36,381 bases of DNA from Candidatus Woesearchaeota archaeon (GCA_016179955.1 JACPCD010000038.1:1-36381), one strand, 5' to 3'; shown: positions 1 through 8,489, counted from the first letter of the stretch. A program made the numbers and translations. Notes: generated by a model from the sequence alone, not told the origin.

Positions 1-59
1 GGGCGGAATTGACCTTATACCGTGACCGTTGGATCGAAATGACGCAGGCGTATCGCTAA
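1..59 (+). CDS. C-terminal end of an upstream gene (partial)
   Basis: An open frame runs in from the left edge (codons from base 3) and ends at TAA 57-59. It encodes 18 residues rich in charged and aromatic amino acids (ending in QAYR). The piece is too short to identify. A TATA box about 50 nt downstream marks the next transcription unit, which fits a real gene end here. Confidence 0.45.
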   Translation, partial: AELTLYRDRWIEMTQAYR

Positions 60-106
60 GCACGTATTTTTTCTATTCTGAAATTTATCAGTTTTTCCTC
101 GCAAAA

Positions 107-116
107 TTTATAAATA
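107..116 (+). promoter_or_regulatory. TATA box for the gene at 139/157
   Basis: TTTATAAATA is preceded by an A-rich stretch that could serve as a BRE. Its centre lies about 28 nt before ATG 139 and 46 nt before ATG 157. The first spacing gives a leaderless mRNA, the second a leader of about 18 nt. Confidence 0.6.
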
Positions 117-129
117 TTCCCCATTTTGC

Positions 130-156
130 ATAAAGTATATGGGGGATATACTTTAT
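130..156. repeat. Perfect 11-bp inverted repeat with G5 spacer
   Basis: ATAAAGTATAT (130-140) and its exact reverse complement ATATACTTTAT (146-156) flank GGGGG. The repeat overlaps ATG 139 and ends immediately before ATG 157. It could be an operator for a dimeric regulator or an mRNA hairpin at the start codon. Confidence 0.7.
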
Positions 157-642
157 ATGCCTAATGCTGTCATCCGCAGTAAACCAGAACAGGAGACGCT
201 GGAAAGATTTCTCGAGTGCTGTAAAGATGGTTCCATCAACAGTATGGACATCATGCTCTTAACGCTGGGCATTGATACTGATGCATCCCAACAGTATGAG
301 CAAGTCTTGGTTGTTCCCGTCTTCATTAATTACTATGGCGGTAAAGATAATCACTCCATTCATCGCCGTGAGAATGAGCCTTTTGGTACTCTCTGTTATT
401 CTAAAGATGATACTACATTAAGTAAACCACTATGGTGTTTTGGGAAACGGTCACCATATGAATTCTTACTGGAGAAAGGGAAGGAATATGCTGAGTACTG
501 CGCCAGTTGGTTTGAGCAGCCTGAATTTGAAGTTACGTTGTTTTCCTGCATCAATCCCCGGGTGAAGAGTAAAACGGACCGCTATACCGTAATCCGTGGT
601 GAATTGCAGAGAAAAGTGGCACGGCCACGTGCGCACGTTTAA
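139..642 (+). CDS. Hypothetical protein, about 161-167 aa
   Basis: I do not recognise this protein. It is soluble, with no signal peptide or membrane segment. The N-terminal part looks helical (RSKPEQETLERFLECC) and the middle is strand-rich (QVLVVPVFINYYGG), followed by a helix around the motif PYEFLLEKGKEYAEY. Two starts are possible: ATG 139, which suits a leaderless transcript from the TATA box at 107-116, and ATG 157, which sits directly after a perfect inverted repeat. A regulator binding that repeat would control access to the start. The next gene has its own promoter, so this is a single-gene unit. Confidence 0.65.
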   Translation: MGDILYMPNAVIRSKPEQETLERFLECCKDGSINSMDIMLLTLGIDTDASQQYEQVLVVPVFINYYGGKDNHSIHRRENEPFGTLCYSKDDTTLSKPLWCFGKRSPYEFLLEKGKEYAEYCASWFEQPEFEVTLFSCINPRVKSKTDRYTVIRGELQRKVARPRAHV

Positions 643-679
643 CCACAACCTATTTAATCTCGCGGCGTTTATTCATTCT

Positions 680-1303
680 ATGTCCATTCGCTCTCAGAAA
701 GATTTGGAAATGGTCTTAAGCAAACTGCGTAATTTTGAGCAGCCTTCCTTCCAGTTAGAACAATATGCCACTCCCTCTGCCATTGCGGCAGAATGGATAT
801 GGAGTATGGCATTGCGGGGTGAAGTGGCCGGAAAGGTTATTGTAGATGCCGCTTCCGGTCCGGGTATTTTGGGTATTGGGCTACTGCTCCTGGGAGCTAC
901 GAAAATATTTTTCATTGACAAAGATGCCGGGGCCATGAGCATATGCATGAAGAATTATGAGCAGATTAAAAGAGAGTATGAAATTGGCGCTGCCGAATTT
1001 ATCATTGAAGATATTTCATTATTGGATGTGAGGGCAGATATCGTGGTGCAGAATCCGCCGTTCGGGACGAAAGACACGCATGCTGACAAACGATTTCTGG
1101 AAAAGGCCTTTGCGGTTGCGCCTATCGTGTACAGCATGCATAAATCTACAACCAAGACATTTGTGGAAGCTATTGCCCGAGATCATGGGTTTAGAATCAC
1201 CCACTACTGGGAATTTCAGTTTCCGATAAAAGCGGTTTTTAAATTCCATGAGAAACCGGTAGTTAAGATTGGGGCAGGGTTATGGCGGATGGAGAAAAGA
1301 TGA
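680..1303 (+). CDS. METTL5-like N6-adenine RNA methyltransferase
   Basis: This is a class I SAM-dependent methyltransferase of 207 aa. A YATP stretch at residues 29-32 is followed by the SAM loop DAASGPGILGIG near residue 56. The catalytic NPPFGT tetrad region is at 125-130, typical of N6-adenine methylases that act on RNA (METTL5 and archaeal homologues, which modify small-subunit rRNA). The reading frame is open back to 596, but ATG 680 is preferred. It leaves family-like length, starts at the usual N-terminus and lies about 27 nt after the TATA-like TATTTAATC (651-659). The SAM motif departs from the common D-x-G-C-G-T-G, though the two key glycines remain. The rRNA target is inferred from the family. 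Confidence 0.85.
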   Translation: MSIRSQKDLEMVLSKLRNFEQPSFQLEQYATPSAIAAEWIWSMALRGEVAGKVIVDAASGPGILGIGLLLLGATKIFFIDKDAGAMSICMKNYEQIKREYEIGAAEFIIEDISLLDVRADIVVQNPPFGTKDTHADKRFLEKAFAVAPIVYSMHKSTTKTFVEAIARDHGFRITHYWEFQFPIKAVFKFHEKPVVKIGAGLWRMEKR

Positions 1304-1322
1304 GAGTTTCTAAGAGCATCTT

Positions 1323-1661
1323 TTATGCCGCAAGAGCTACTTCTTTTTTCTTAACCGTATGCTTCTGATGATCAAGCATCGCCTGCCGTATGAGCGCAGC
1401 TTCCAATTCCAGTATTTTCTGCGTCAGCAGGCTTTCAGTATTTAGGGTGTATAATCTGGTTTTCCCGAATTTACGGGTCACTTTAACAATTCCCCTTTCC
1501 TCCAGTTCCGACCAATAATTAAACAGCGAGGCTTTTGAAATTTCTGCTCCACGGGCGATATCTTTCTTGGTGAAGTCAAGTCCTTTATTCTCTACCAGAA
1601 AATCTAGGATGCAAAATAAAGGCATCTTTCCCGTTAGCCGTAATAAGAGTGAATCTTCCAT
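1323..1661 (-). CDS. Winged-helix transcriptional regulator, 112 aa
   Basis: This is a small DNA-binding protein. Residues about 25-75 form a winged helix-turn-helix: KKDIARGAEISKASLFNYW is the HTH and the following strands (GIVKVTRKFGKTRLYTLN) make the wing. A C-terminal helix (TQKILELEAALIRQAML) may dimerise, and the tail is lysine-rich. The start at 1661 is preferred over 1670 because it lies 27 nt from the centre of the TATA box at 1684-1692, giving a leaderless mRNA. It is transcribed divergently from another winged-helix gene at 1724 and the two share one promoter region, so autoregulation and cross-regulation are plausible. The regulated genes are unknown. Confidence 0.8.
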   Translation of the reverse strand: MEDSLLLRLTGKMPLFCILDFLVENKGLDFTKKDIARGAEISKASLFNYWSELEERGIVKVTRKFGKTRLYTLNTESLLTQKILELEAALIRQAMLDHQKHTVKKKEVALAA

Positions 1662-1677
1662 CAACACCATTTAAACC

Positions 1678-1692
1678 GAAAAGTATATAAAT
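1678..1692. promoter_or_regulatory. Shared divergent TATA region for the genes at 1661(-) and 1724(+)
   Basis: GAAAAGTATATAAAT can be read as a TATA box on both strands. It lies 27 nt from the minus-strand ATG at 1661 and about 36 nt from the plus-strand ATG at 1724. A near-identical AAAAAGTATATAAA occurs at 2773-2786, and AAAGTATAT also occurs in the inverted repeat at 130-156. Confidence 0.65.
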
Positions 1693-1723
1693 GTTTCCCT
1701 TCAAAGTCTATTTTTATAGACTT

Positions 1724-1996
1724 ATGGAATGGGCCGATAAAGAAATTAGAGGAAAAGTTTTACACAAACTTTCTCGTTTTGGAAAATTTCAGCATAGCCA
1801 TACTGCCATTGAGCATCTTCAAAAGGGATTCCCGCCGCATCTTGGTGGAAGAGTAAAAGAGAATATTCATGAACTCAAAAAAGAAGGGATCTTACTCTCG
1901 AAGCCAACAAATTATGGGGAGCAGGTGTCAATCAATGTAGAGATGACAGAGAAAGTGATGGAATATATTACTATTTTCTTAAAGCGTAAGGAATAA
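1724..1996 (+). CDS. Small winged-helix-like protein, 90 aa
   Basis: This is a basic 90-residue protein. The stretch HSHTAIEHLQKGFPPHLG followed by KENIHELKKEGILLSKPT and a short strand pair resembles a winged HTH (recognition helix, then wing). A final helix (TEKVMEYITIFLKRKE) closes the protein. The frame is open to an ATG at 1691, but that codon lies inside the TATA box, so ATG 1724 is the sensible start. The divergent partner is another winged-helix regulator. A DNA-binding role is inferred from fold-like features only. Confidence 0.7.
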   Translation: MEWADKEIRGKVLHKLSRFGKFQHSHTAIEHLQKGFPPHLGGRVKENIHELKKEGILLSKPTNYGEQVSINVEMTEKVMEYITIFLKRKE

Positions 1997-2013
1997 GAGA
2001 ATAACAATTTCCT

Positions 2014-2754
2014 CTAACTTCCAAAATATGTTTCAATGCCCTTGGCAGTGAATCCTTGTCCAAAGACACTCGTAACCCATTCTTCCCTTGGAGCAAGTGT
2101 TAAGAGAATTTCGCGTACCTGCACGTCTTTTTCTGCGCTATGTTGGGGGTTGTACTTATGAAGAGTACTGTAAAAAACATTCTGCAGATAGACCTCATGA
2201 TCTACCTTCGTTTTTAAATCTGGAAGCAGCTTTTCTGCAAGAGTGGAATCAGCATACGCAATAGCCATATGGAGTTGCGCTTTGTATTGGTCTGGTTGCG
2301 CATCATATAACCGTTTCCATTGCTCGGAAGACAATCCTTTGCCAATTGTTCCCACTAGGTTGATCATAGGCCGATGCAACACTTCAGTATCAAATACCAT
2401 TTTCTCAACATACTCATATATGCTAGGAAGAGCAGGAGTGAGATCAAGGCTATGATACGTCGCCATTAAATTCATCTCATCGAGCAACTCGCGCTGTAGA
2501 TCGACGGTAAGCTGGGGATGGCGAGCAGGGAGCTGGCGGTACTCTTGCAGCATCCGTACACACGTCGGGGCAAATAATTCTTTCGTTCTTTCTTCCAAGT
2601 GTCGGTAGAGGTCTGACAGATCATACTCATCCCGGAAACAGAAATTAATAGATTTCCCTTCAACCTCAATTATTCCTTTCTGGGCAAGAAAATCAATAAT
2701 CGTTGCTTCTAGTCTTGATTCATCACGTATAGTTAATGGGGAGGAATTTACCAT
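2014..2754 (-). CDS. Hypothetical helical protein, 246 aa
   Basis: I do not recognise a family. The protein is acidic and predominantly helical, without membrane segments. The N-terminus (DESRLEATIIDFLAQKGIIEVEGKS, quoted in part) could be a short winged-helix-like unit. The remainder is a run of amphipathic helices such as DLSDLYRHLEERTKELF and LHMAIAYADSTLAEKLLPDL. ATG 2754 is chosen over ATG 2769 because it is 28 nt from the centre of the TATA box at 2779-2786, fitting the leaderless pattern of this genome. Confidence 0.65.
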   Translation of the reverse strand: MVNSSPLTIRDESRLEATIIDFLAQKGIIEVEGKSINFCFRDEYDLSDLYRHLEERTKELFAPTCVRMLQEYRQLPARHPQLTVDLQRELLDEMNLMATYHSLDLTPALPSIYEYVEKMVFDTEVLHRPMINLVGTIGKGLSSEQWKRLYDAQPDQYKAQLHMAIAYADSTLAEKLLPDLKTKVDHEVYLQNVFYSTLHKYNPQHSAEKDVQVREILLTLAPREEWVTSVFGQGFTAKGIETYFGS

Positions 2755-2772
2755 GGGCTCCCATTTCATCCC

Positions 2773-2786
2773 AAAAAGTATATAAA
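2773..2786 (-). promoter_or_regulatory. TATA box for the gene at 2754(-)
   Basis: AAAAAGTATATAAA on the plus strand gives TTTATATA on the minus strand, centred 28 nt from ATG 2754. Thirteen of its bases repeat the promoter element at 1678-1692. Confidence 0.6.
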
Positions 2787-2843
2787 CTTTTATATCTTTT
2801 AGTTATATCCTGGTCGCGTGGATGATCTGCTGAGGTGAATACT

Positions 2844-3041
2844 ATGTGTAAACTGAAAACGACATTATGGATTAACACCGTGCTTTTTTCATTGATGGCA
2901 CTGCTGCACTTATTGAGATTGCTACTGCAATGGCCGGCGCAAATCGGCTCTTGGACGGTTCCGGTATGGCTAAGCGGAGTGGGTGTGATTGTAGCAGGCG
3001 CATTAGTGTATTGTAACGCCAAGCATGTGGGTAAAGCTTAA
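2844..3041 (+). CDS. Small two-helix membrane protein, 65 aa
   Basis: Two hydrophobic segments (LWINTVLFSLMALLHLLRLL and VWLSGVGVIVAGALVYC) separated by a short polar turn make this a probable bitopic hairpin membrane protein with a short basic tail. ATG 2844 is chosen because GAGGTGA (2832-2838) gives a good Shine-Dalgarno sequence at 5-nt spacing; the in-frame GTG at 2835 lies inside that site. Most neighbours look leaderless, so a clear Shine-Dalgarno here is notable. The function is unknown. Confidence 0.65.
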   Translation: MCKLKTTLWINTVLFSLMALLHLLRLLLQWPAQIGSWTVPVWLSGVGVIVAGALVYCNAKHVGKA

Positions 3042-3154
3042 TAGAGTTAGCTTTCACAGCTCACTTATTAGTCTAGATGGCTAAGAGTTAATTGAACATC
3101 ACCCTACTCGCAAGTATTATAAAGTTCCAGCGCTTTCTGCGTTGCGGTGCATAG

Positions 3155-4387
3155 ATGGAACTCACACTTCTCAATCATTTGCTGGTGGCCCTAGCGTTGG
3201 GTGCCCTTATCGGACTGGAACGAGAATATGCCCGCTACAAGCAACGTGGACATACCTACGCTGGCATACGAACCTTTCCCTTAATCGCTCTCTTCGGTGC
3301 ACTGTCTGGATACTTTGGGGACGTTATTTCAGTGTGGATTCTCCTGCTGGGTCTGGTTGTCATCGGAATAGTCACCATTCTTGCCTACTATGCCGTGTCG
3401 GACAAGAAACATATTGGCGCCACCACCGAAGTTGCAGGCATGCTTACTTTTTTTATCGGGCTGTTAGCATACCGGGGAGAGCTGGGGTTAGCAACTATCT
3501 TAACCGTGGTCATCACGGTCATCCTCTACACCCGTTCCGTCCTGCACCATTTTGCGGCCAAGATCCATCAGAAAGAAATGAGTGCCACTATAACTTTTGC
3601 CGTAATCGCTTTTGTGGTCTTGCCTTTCCTTCCCAACGATAGTTATGGGCCCTATGGCATTTTCAATCCCTTTTTGATATGGCTGGTGGTTTTACTCGTT
3701 TCCGGCATCAGTTTTGCGGGGTATCTCTTGTTGAAATGGTTTGGCGAACGGGGCATTCTACTCTCGGGCCTGTTTGGGGGCTTAGTAAGCAGTACGGTAA
3801 CGACAGCTCATTTTGCCCAGCGCAGCCACAAGGAAGAGCATCGCTATCGCGCCCTCGCCTTAGGCGTATTGGCAGCGAATGCAGTCATGTTCTTCCGCAT
3901 GTTGATAGAAGTTTTTGTGATCAATCCGAGTTTGGGCGTCACGTTGGTTCTACCATTTACCGTGCTTATGGCCATCAATGCCCTCTTGGCCTATGTTTTA
4001 TGGACGCGCACCAAACAAACCAGTGGAAAACTGATGTTGGGGTCTCCGTTTACCTTATGGCCGGCATTGAAATTTGCACTATTCTTTACCATCATCTTAG
4101 GGGTAGTCAAGGGAGCTGAGGCTCTCTTTTCCCTGCAAGGAATCTACATCGTCAGCCTTGCGTCCGGACTTGCCAACGTTGATGCCATCACCATTTCCTT
4201 ATCACAGTTGGCTCAAAACGGGTCGGAACAGGTTGCCCGCAATGGTATATTGCTGGCAGCTCTTGCAGGCATGCTCACCAAAGGCGGCATCGTCTGGCTG
4301 CTGGGGGAAAAGAAATTTTCTTGGCTGGTGATTCAGCTGCTGCTGGTCATTATGGTGCTGGGGATGGTGGTGCTGTATTTTATGTGA
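3155..4387 (+). CDS. MgtC/SapB-DUF4010 family membrane protein, 410 aa
   Basis: This is a polytopic inner-membrane protein with about 11-12 hydrophobic helices. The N-terminal third has the MgtC/SapB signature: NHLLVALALGALIGLERE, then a GIRTFPLIALFGALSGY block. The C-terminal two thirds correspond to DUF4010, including GLFGGLVSSTVTTAHFAQR and the late motif SLASGLANVDAITISLSQLA. MgtC-like proteins affect Mg2+ and phosphate homeostasis, but the transported or sensed substrate of the MgtC-DUF4010 fusion is not known. A TATA-like TATTATAAAG (3115-3124) precedes the gene. A 166-aa overlapping frame on the same strand is a shadow. Confidence 0.9.
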   Translation: MELTLLNHLLVALALGALIGLEREYARYKQRGHTYAGIRTFPLIALFGALSGYFGDVISVWILLLGLVVIGIVTILAYYAVSDKKHIGATTEVAGMLTFFIGLLAYRGELGLATILTVVITVILYTRSVLHHFAAKIHQKEMSATITFAVIAFVVLPFLPNDSYGPYGIFNPFLIWLVVLLVSGISFAGYLLLKWFGERGILLSGLFGGLVSSTVTTAHFAQRSHKEEHRYRALALGVLAANAVMFFRMLIEVFVINPSLGVTLVLPFTVLMAINALLAYVLWTRTKQTSGKLMLGSPFTLWPALKFALFFTIILGVVKGAEALFSLQGIYIVSLASGLANVDAITISLSQLAQNGSEQVARNGILLAALAGMLTKGGIVWLLGEKKFSWLVIQLLLVIMVLGMVVLYFM

Positions 4388-4393
4388 GGAACA

Positions 4394-4840
4394 CTAGTTT
4401 TGGTACCTAAATTTTGCTAGAAAATTATAAAATTCAGGAACTGATGCCCGTATTGCACGTTGGAAATCTGCTGTAAATCCATTTACATCAGTTTCATATC
4501 CCATAATTGTTGGAGTTATTCCTGCGTCTCTAAATTGTTGACCAATTCTAACCATATTTCTGATTACGTTTTCTACAATTACTGCTTCTTGTTCATCATA
4601 CCCTGGCAACCTCTTTAAATCTTCAGGATAAGTAACTACGTCAATTTTTGCTTTATATCCATCAAGAACAGCATACACTGTAGAAATATTTTCACGAAAT
4701 GATTCACCACGTAGATACCTCACCCTACTTTCTAATCTTAATTCGACATTAGATAAATTATTTCGTTGAACAATTCCAACAACAGCATCCACAGATTTAT
4801 TTCCAGGAACCTTAAGTCTCAATTGGTCAGCGATTCTCAT
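4394..4840 (-). CDS. Hypothetical protein, 148 aa
   Basis: I do not recognise a family. It is a soluble alpha/beta protein. It begins with a strand/helix region (DQLRLKVPGNKSVDAVVGIV), carries basic residues (LESRVRYLRGESFREN), then helical segments ending NFLAKFRYQN. The frame is open to 4912, but ATG 4840 is preferred because it lies about 30 nt from the TATA box at 4863-4876, and the residues upstream would be encoded by the promoter itself. The gene is more AT-rich than its neighbours leuS and the MgtC gene, which could reflect separate acquisition. It converges on the MgtC gene with only 6 nt between the stops. Confidence 0.65.
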   Translation of the reverse strand: MRIADQLRLKVPGNKSVDAVVGIVQRNNLSNVELRLESRVRYLRGESFRENISTVYAVLDGYKAKIDVVTYPEDLKRLPGYDEQEAVIVENVIRNMVRIGQQFRDAGITPTIMGYETDVNGFTADFQRAIRASVPEFYNFLAKFRYQN

Positions 4841-4862
4841 TGTAATGTTACAGAACCGCCAC

Positions 4863-4876
4863 TTATTTATATAATT
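4863..4876 (-). promoter_or_regulatory. TATA box for the gene at 4840(-)
   Basis: The minus strand reads AATTATATAAATAA, centred about 30 nt from ATG 4840. This spacing decides the start of that gene. Confidence 0.6.
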
Positions 4877-5000
4877 TACTACTAAAAAATAATCTAAAAA
4901 ATAACACCCCACTGATTTACTGGTATCTCCTCTAGAGTAACAAATATACCAACATTTATAAAGAACGAGGGTTCTGAATCCATAATTTAAGCCTAACCTA

Positions 5001-5633
5001 ATGAAAGACCCCCATGTGTTGTGGATTTATGGAAAAGAATTCCTCGATAGGAAACAGACTTGGAAGATAGCACAATCGTTCCCCGTCATGCCCACGATGC
5101 TGTACTGCCATATGGATAGAGATGATGAACAGGTAAAAGCAGAGAAAATCCCTCCAACTATACGTTTATCCCGGCCAACCCCGGAATCTTTGGAAGCTTT
5201 TTTCGCTGATGATAACACATTTAATGCCCTTACTAATGCGTACCTGTATTATGGCGGGGAAAATTCCGCAGGGTGGGATGTTAAAGTATTGATCTCACCC
5301 CACACCTGGATACAGCGGGAAATTGCTTTTGATCATTACGATTCATTTGAGCAGGAATTAATAGCCCGCGGATTACCTTGTTGGCCTCATTTAGCGGCAG
5401 TATTTTATAGAGGAAAGTCCTCCCCAACTGGAGCGGTTGAGGATACTTCAATCCATAGATTACATGAAAAGTTTCTGAGATATGGCAAGATTCTTACGGA
5501 GCAGATTATTCCACTCGGCCAGGAGAATAATTACCTCTTGGGGCTGAGGCATGGAGATGAGAGTGCCCCACTGTTAAGCAAGGATGATTTTGCAAAGATT
5601 CTGTTGCGTAACCAGCTTCTAAGAAACCTTTAA
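5001..5633 (+). CDS. Hypothetical protein, 210 aa
   Basis: I do not recognise a family. The N-terminus (VLWIYGKEFLDRKQTWKIA) and the AYLYYGGENSAGWDVKVLI segment suggest an alpha/beta fold. The C-terminus is helical and ends with a short leucine-rich tail. There is no signal peptide or membrane helix. The TATA box ATTTATAAAG (4954-4963) lies about 42 nt upstream, leaving a leader of about 15 nt. It is followed by leuS after 24 nt, so the two could be co-transcribed, but a TATA-like TTTAAAAAC at the junction could also serve leuS alone. Confidence 0.65.
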   Translation: MKDPHVLWIYGKEFLDRKQTWKIAQSFPVMPTMLYCHMDRDDEQVKAEKIPPTIRLSRPTPESLEAFFADDNTFNALTNAYLYYGGENSAGWDVKVLISPHTWIQREIAFDHYDSFEQELIARGLPCWPHLAAVFYRGKSSPTGAVEDTSIHRLHEKFLRYGKILTEQIIPLGQENNYLLGLRHGDESAPLLSKDDFAKILLRNQLLRNL

Positions 5634-5657
5634 AAACATCTTTCCTTTTGCAGGGGT

Positions 5658-8474
5658 ATGACTCTCGATTGGGTTGCAATCCAGGAAAAATGGCAAAAAG
5701 CCTGGGCAAAGGCAGGATTGGGAAACGCAACACCCAGCAAAAATAAAGAAAAGTTCATGATCATCTTTGCCTATCCTGGCATTTCCGGGTATCCGCACGT
5801 GGGCCATATGCGGGGCTATTCGTATACCGATGCCATCGCCCGCTATGAACGGTTACAAGGCAAGGAAGTGCTCTTTCCCGTAGGAACTCATGCATCGGGC
5901 AACCAGGCAATTTCTTTTGCCATGAAAGTCCGGAACAAGGACCAGGAGTGGCTCGAGTACCTGCGCCGGAACGGCTGTCCGGAGAAGAAGCTGAAAGAGT
6001 TAACCACTCCCGAAAAAATTGTGGAGTATTTCAACACTGTCTTCGTGGAAGACTATTGGAAGAAATTTGGCTTCCTCTGCGATTGGGAGCGCTTTACCTG
6101 TACCATCTATCCTGACTACGAGAAATTTATCCAGTGGCAATTCAAAAAGCTGCAGGCAAAGAATTTATTGGTCCAGAAGCCATATTTTGCCACGGCCTGC
6201 GTGAATTGCGGTCCAGTCGCAGTGGACCCGAGTGAAACGGACATTTCCAAAGGCGGCAATGCCGAAAAGAATGAATATACTTTGTTGAAGTTTAAGCAGG
6301 GCAATGATTTTCTGGTCGCTGCGACGTTACGGCCAGAAACGATATACGGCCAGACAAATTTGTGGATAAATCCACGGGCACGCTATGTACGGGTCAACGT
6401 TGAAAAAGAACAGTGGATCATGAGCCGGGAAGCTGCAGAAAAATTGGGTTATCAAAAAGATGATGTAACGATCCAAGAAGATGTGGACAGCGCATCATTG
6501 ATTGGAAAAATGGTAGAGGCACCCGGCATTAACCGAAACATTCCTATCTTGCCTGCATCATTCTGCGATCCCAATGTTGGATCGGGCATCGTCACGAGTG
6601 TTCCTGGCGATGCGCCGTATGATTATGTTGCCTTGCGGCAATTGCAGCAGAATGAGAAAGAATGCCAGAAGTATGGGTTAGAACCACTTGCCATTAAAGA
6701 AATTAAACTTATTCCCATTATCCAATCCTCAGGCTTTGGCGACTTTCCGGCCCGGGAAATTGTGGAGAAGCTGCACATCAAGACTCTTGACGATCCTAAA
6801 CTCGGGGAAGCGACGGCAGACGTTTACAAAGCTGGATTCCATACTGGCGTGATGCGGGAGAACTGCGGCAAGTACGCGGGGAAAAGGGTGGAAGAAGCTA
6901 AAGAATTAGTGAAAGCAGAGCTGCTGCAGGAAGGTACAGCAGATATTTTCCATGACTTGAGTGAGGAAGTCATCTGCCGCTGTGGGGGAAAAGTCATTAT
7001 CAAACGTATTGACGACCAATGGTTTATCAAGTATTCTGATCCGGAACTTACGGAACGGAGCAAGGAACAAGCACGAGAGATGACGATTTTTCCACAAGAA
7101 TATGCCGAACACCTTCCGGCAGTCTTAGATTGGTTTAGCGATAGAGCCTGCGCTCGGTTAGGCAACTGGCTGGGAAGCAAGTTTCCGTTTGATCCGAAAT
7201 GGACCATTGAGCCCATCAGTGATTCGACGTTATATCCAGCATATTACATCGTTTCCAAGTTCGTTAACAATAAAATGTTGAGCGTACAAGATCTTACGGA
7301 AGAGTTTTTTGATTATGTGTTCCTGGGCCGCGGGCAGGGTACCAGAGAGTGGAAGAGTGTTCGTGAAGAATTCCAGTATTTCTATCCGCTGGACCTCAAT
7401 CTCGGAGGAAAAGAACATCAGACAGTGCATTTTCCGGTGTTCCTGATGAATCACGTCGCTATCCTACCTGAAGAGAAGTGGCCCCAAGGAATTTTCGTGA
7501 ACTGGTGGGTTACCGGGAAAGGAAATAAGATATCCAAGAGCAAAGGGGGCGCTGAACCTATACCCCAGGCAATGGCCAAGTATGGCGTCGATGCCATGCG
7601 ACTGTACTATGCTCATATTGGCAGCCCTCACGTTGACGTCGTCTGGGATGAAGAGACAGTCTTAAATTACAAGCTGGCGCTGGAGCGCATTCATTCCCTG
7701 GTGGAAGAGCTGCGAGAACGGAAAGAGCGCAAAAAACAGATTGATGAGTGGATTATCTCCCGGATGCATCAGCATCTGCGGAGCATCAATCACGCCATGG
7801 AACAGTACCAGCTGCGGGAACTGGCGTCCATTACTTATTTTACCATGTATGATGACGTGCGGTGGTATCTCCGCCGTGGAGGCGGTCATCAGAAAACCGG
7901 GGAGGATGTTCTTTCCCTCTGGCTGCGGCTGATGAATCCAATTACCCCTCATCTGAGCGAAGAACTGAATCAGTCAAAAGAATTAGTTTCCGCTTCATCC
8001 TGGCCGGAGCTTGACGAAAAACGTATTATCCTCTCGGCGGATGCCGGGGAAGATCTTATCCGGAAAACTGTGGGAGGAATGCGGAATGTTCTGCGGTTGT
8101 CTGCTTTAGAAAAGCCGAAACAGTTTACGGTGTTCATTGCCGAGCAATGGAAGTATGAATTGTTCACGATTCTTTCTAAAGAGCTGAAGGTAACTCATCA
8201 GATGGGGGAAATTATGCGGAAGGTGCTGGAAGTGGAAGAGCTGAAGATGAAAGGGAAAGAAATCGCGGCGATCGTGACTGCGGTGGTTAAGGATCCGGCC
8301 CGGCTGCCGTCATTGCTACTGTCTCAGGAGCAGGAGTTAGCGGTGATGAAAGATGCAGCAACCTTTCTGGAGCAGGAATTTGGGTGCAAGATTAAGGTGG
8401 CGTTGGCAGAAAAAAGCAAGCAGCCTAAAGCGCAAGCGGCGATGCCGGGGAAAGTAGGGGTGTTGGTGGAATGA
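5658..8474 (+). CDS. leuS: Leucyl-tRNA synthetase (archaeal type), 938 aa
   Basis: This class I synthetase charges tRNA-Leu with leucine in the cytoplasm. The HIGH motif is HVGH at residues 47-50 and the KMSKS loop is KISKS at 624-628. Between them lies the CP1 editing domain with the characteristic TLRPETIYG stretch. Cysteine clusters (ACVNCGP, later EEVICRCGGKV) would bind zinc. The anticodon-binding helical domain and a C-terminal extension follow. The length is normal for archaeal and eukaryotic-cytosolic LeuRS (about 940-970 aa), and the domain order matches that type rather than the bacterial type. ATG 5658 follows AGGGGT closely. It is complete, with no sign of disruption. Confidence 0.97.
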   Translation: MTLDWVAIQEKWQKAWAKAGLGNATPSKNKEKFMIIFAYPGISGYPHVGHMRGYSYTDAIARYERLQGKEVLFPVGTHASGNQAISFAMKVRNKDQEWLEYLRRNGCPEKKLKELTTPEKIVEYFNTVFVEDYWKKFGFLCDWERFTCTIYPDYEKFIQWQFKKLQAKNLLVQKPYFATACVNCGPVAVDPSETDISKGGNAEKNEYTLLKFKQGNDFLVAATLRPETIYGQTNLWINPRARYVRVNVEKEQWIMSREAAEKLGYQKDDVTIQEDVDSASLIGKMVEAPGINRNIPILPASFCDPNVGSGIVTSVPGDAPYDYVALRQLQQNEKECQKYGLEPLAIKEIKLIPIIQSSGFGDFPAREIVEKLHIKTLDDPKLGEATADVYKAGFHTGVMRENCGKYAGKRVEEAKELVKAELLQEGTADIFHDLSEEVICRCGGKVIIKRIDDQWFIKYSDPELTERSKEQAREMTIFPQEYAEHLPAVLDWFSDRACARLGNWLGSKFPFDPKWTIEPISDSTLYPAYYIVSKFVNNKMLSVQDLTEEFFDYVFLGRGQGTREWKSVREEFQYFYPLDLNLGGKEHQTVHFPVFLMNHVAILPEEKWPQGIFVNWWVTGKGNKISKSKGGAEPIPQAMAKYGVDAMRLYYAHIGSPHVDVVWDEETVLNYKLALERIHSLVEELRERKERKKQIDEWIISRMHQHLRSINHAMEQYQLRELASITYFTMYDDVRWYLRRGGGHQKTGEDVLSLWLRLMNPITPHLSEELNQSKELVSASSWPELDEKRIILSADAGEDLIRKTVGGMRNVLRLSALEKPKQFTVFIAEQWKYELFTILSKELKVTHQMGEIMRKVLEVEELKMKGKEIAAIVTAVVKDPARLPSLLLSQEQELAVMKDAATFLEQEFGCKIKVALAEKSKQPKAQAAMPGKVGVLVE

Positions 8475-8489
8475 GAGAAATTCCAAAAG

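Noticed and set aside
1691-1723. Upstream ATG at 1691 as the start of the small winged-helix gene
   Set aside because: The codon lies inside the TATA box region, and ATG 1724 leaves normal promoter spacing.
3142-3642. A 166-aa frame on the plus strand
   Set aside because: It overlaps the MgtC/DUF4010 gene in another frame and has the biased Arg/Cys/His composition of a shadow frame.
6824-7216. A 130-aa frame on the minus strand within leuS
   Set aside because: It is fully antisense to a clearly coding, conserved enzyme and is serine-rich without any domain.
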